The position numbers were made by a program, and so were the translations under genes. Shown here one piece after another: positions 63,175 to 64,000 of a stretch of 64,000 nt of DNA. How positions within the stretch are numbered: the stretch's first letter is position 1; each line of letters opens with the position of its first letter. The stretch is from DTU015 sp964406505 (lineage in GTDB: Bacteria; Bacillota; Sulfobacillia; Fermentithermobacillales; Fermentithermobacillaceae): the NCBI GenBank assembly GCA_964406505.1, contig CAYORX010000001.1, forward strand, positions 111,257 to 175,256, read 5' to 3'. Under the pieces are notes generated by a model. The model made no database searches. It saw nothing but the letters and a program-made list of their open reading frames with translations, and was not told the origin of the DNA.

Positions 63175-64000
63175 ATGAGTGGCAATAAAACTACTTTCTT
63201 TATAGAAACGTTCGGATGTCAAATGAACGAAAGAGATTCCCAAACCATAGGTGGGTTGCTTATAGAGGCAGGATTCTTACCGGGTCCCAATGCTGAAGAC
63301 TCTGATGTGGTCATAATAAATACATGTTCGGTAAGGCATTCTGCTGAACAAAAGGTCTGGAGTAGGCTAGGAAGAATCGCTTCCCGAACAAAAGGCGGAC
63401 GATCTCCTATAATAGTCTTGGCGGGTTGCATGGCACAGCTACCAGAAAATATACAAAGGATAAAAGAACGGGTTCCTTATGTAAACATAGTTGTTGGGCC
63501 AGGTCATATTAATAACATTGCCAAATTGGTGACTAGAGTTATCAATAAACAGCCCCGGAAGCTACTCACAGCGATTTCCCCAAACCGAACTGAGGCTCAT
63601 AGGACTGAATCTACCCAAATGCTTCCCGAAGCACTTCCAAGAATTAAAGTTCCTGGAGTTAGTGCTTACGTTACTATAATATATGGATGCGATAATTTTT
63701 GCACTTACTGTATCGTTCCATTTGTAAGGGGGCCCCAGGTTTCTCGCCAACCGAAATATATAATTGAAGAAGTTGAACAACTTATCAGTCAAGGGTACGA
63801 TGAAATCATCCTTTTAGGGCAAAATGTCAATGCTTATGGGTATGATCTTTCTAACAGTATTGATTTTGCACAGCTACTCGAGAAACTCGACGAAGTAGAA
63901 GAAATTAATCGAATCCGATATTTTACATCACACCCTAAAGATTTTACGAAAGCCATGGTAGATACAGTTAAAAATTCGAAGCACATTTGCGAACACTTTC
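63175..64000 (+). CDS. miaB: tRNA-2-methylthio-N6-dimethylallyladenosine synthase MiaB, C-terminus cut
   Basis: 275 residues to the window edge. UPF0004 domain with ETFGCQMNERDS, INTCSVRHSAEQK and LAGCMAQ supplying three cluster cysteines; radical-SAM motif YGCDNFCTYCIVPFVRG; then LLGQNVNAYG. Adds a methylthio group to i6A37 of tRNAs. The TRAM domain lies beyond the edge. The ATG at 63175 has a poor ribosome site (GGGGTG about 15 bases upstream). Confidence 0.95.
   Translation, partial: MSGNKTTFFIETFGCQMNERDSQTIGGLLIEAGFLPGPNAEDSDVVIINTCSVRHSAEQKVWSRLGRIASRTKGGRSPIIVLAGCMAQLPENIQRIKERVPYVNIVVGPGHINNIAKLVTRVINKQPRKLLTAISPNRTEAHRTESTQMLPEALPRIKVPGVSAYVTIIYGCDNFCTYCIVPFVRGPQVSRQPKYIIEEVEQLISQGYDEIILLGQNVNAYGYDLSNSIDFAQLLEKLDEVEEINRIRYFTSHPKDFTKAMVDTVKNSKHICEHF

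Noticed and set aside
1..64000. CRISPR arrays, insertion sequences, prophage or integrase genes
   Set aside because: None seen: no regular short repeats, no transposase or integrase motifs, no terminal inverted repeats flanked by duplications.

Overview
The window reads as chromosomal DNA of a low-GC, endospore-forming Firmicute, probably a Clostridia-like anaerobe. The case rests on SpoVS, a triple-SPOCS (DUF3794) protein, a Gmad2/PrcB-type lipoprotein, pyrimidine control by PyrR attenuation, a T-box on ileS, a Gram-positive SOS box, meso-diaminopimelate dehydrogenase, strong GGAGG ribosome sites with frequent TTG/GTG starts, and the order cinA-thpR-recA-recX-rny-ymdB-spoVS-...-miaB. A 10-N gap at 21305-21314 marks a draft assembly. 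Both ends cut genes (a glycosyltransferase at the left, miaB at the right).

Layout. 1-6940: partial glycosyltransferase divergent from a lipoprotein, with a pair of TGACGTCA palindromes between them; a formimino-THF pair (ftcD, fchA); a YkvI-like carrier; an unrecognised HipA-like protein; a double FMN-binding protein. 7066-11865: an SOS-box promoter driving imuB-like, DUF6504-like and dnaE2 genes, i.e. a mutasome cassette. 11895-17374: rsmD, an AIR-synthase-like gene and a tightly overlapping operon (membrane/coiled-coil protein, DUF1257/Ycf35-like, DUF2997-like, an unlisted 56-residue protein, Ycf46-like AAA ATPase, Nfu). 17598-21107: spore/envelope-type proteins with SPOCS, SH3b, CAP and LysM domains. 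21252-21588: probable 6S RNA interrupted by the gap, then tRNA-Leu(CAG). 21615-26539: TudS/DUF523, a DacF-like peptidase, carbamate kinase, Ddh, an EamA transporter, tRNA-Leu(GAG). 26627-30138: T-box and a type-2-like IleRS. 30181-34877: PyrR attenuator, a leader ORF and pyrR-B-C-K-D. 34883-47085: RqcH, a HAD phosphatase, UPF0182, RodZ-like, a second D,D-carboxypeptidase, a degenerate NodB-fold protein, an MrfA-like helicase and an amidase. 47315-49386: a small membrane protein translationally overlapped with a short FtsH-like protease. 49413-57632: cinA to spoVS and a PHP phosphoesterase. 57707-64000: ADP-forming acyl-CoA synthetase, then cysteine desulfurase, thiI and miaB, which together suggest a tRNA-thiolation neighbourhood.

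The two segments most worth follow-up are the SOS-controlled ImuB/DnaE2 cassette, unusual for a Firmicute, and the Ycf46/Ycf35-like operon, whose biochemical role is not settled and which here carries two extra small or membrane partners. All functional statements are from reading the sequence and family knowledge; no searches were run.
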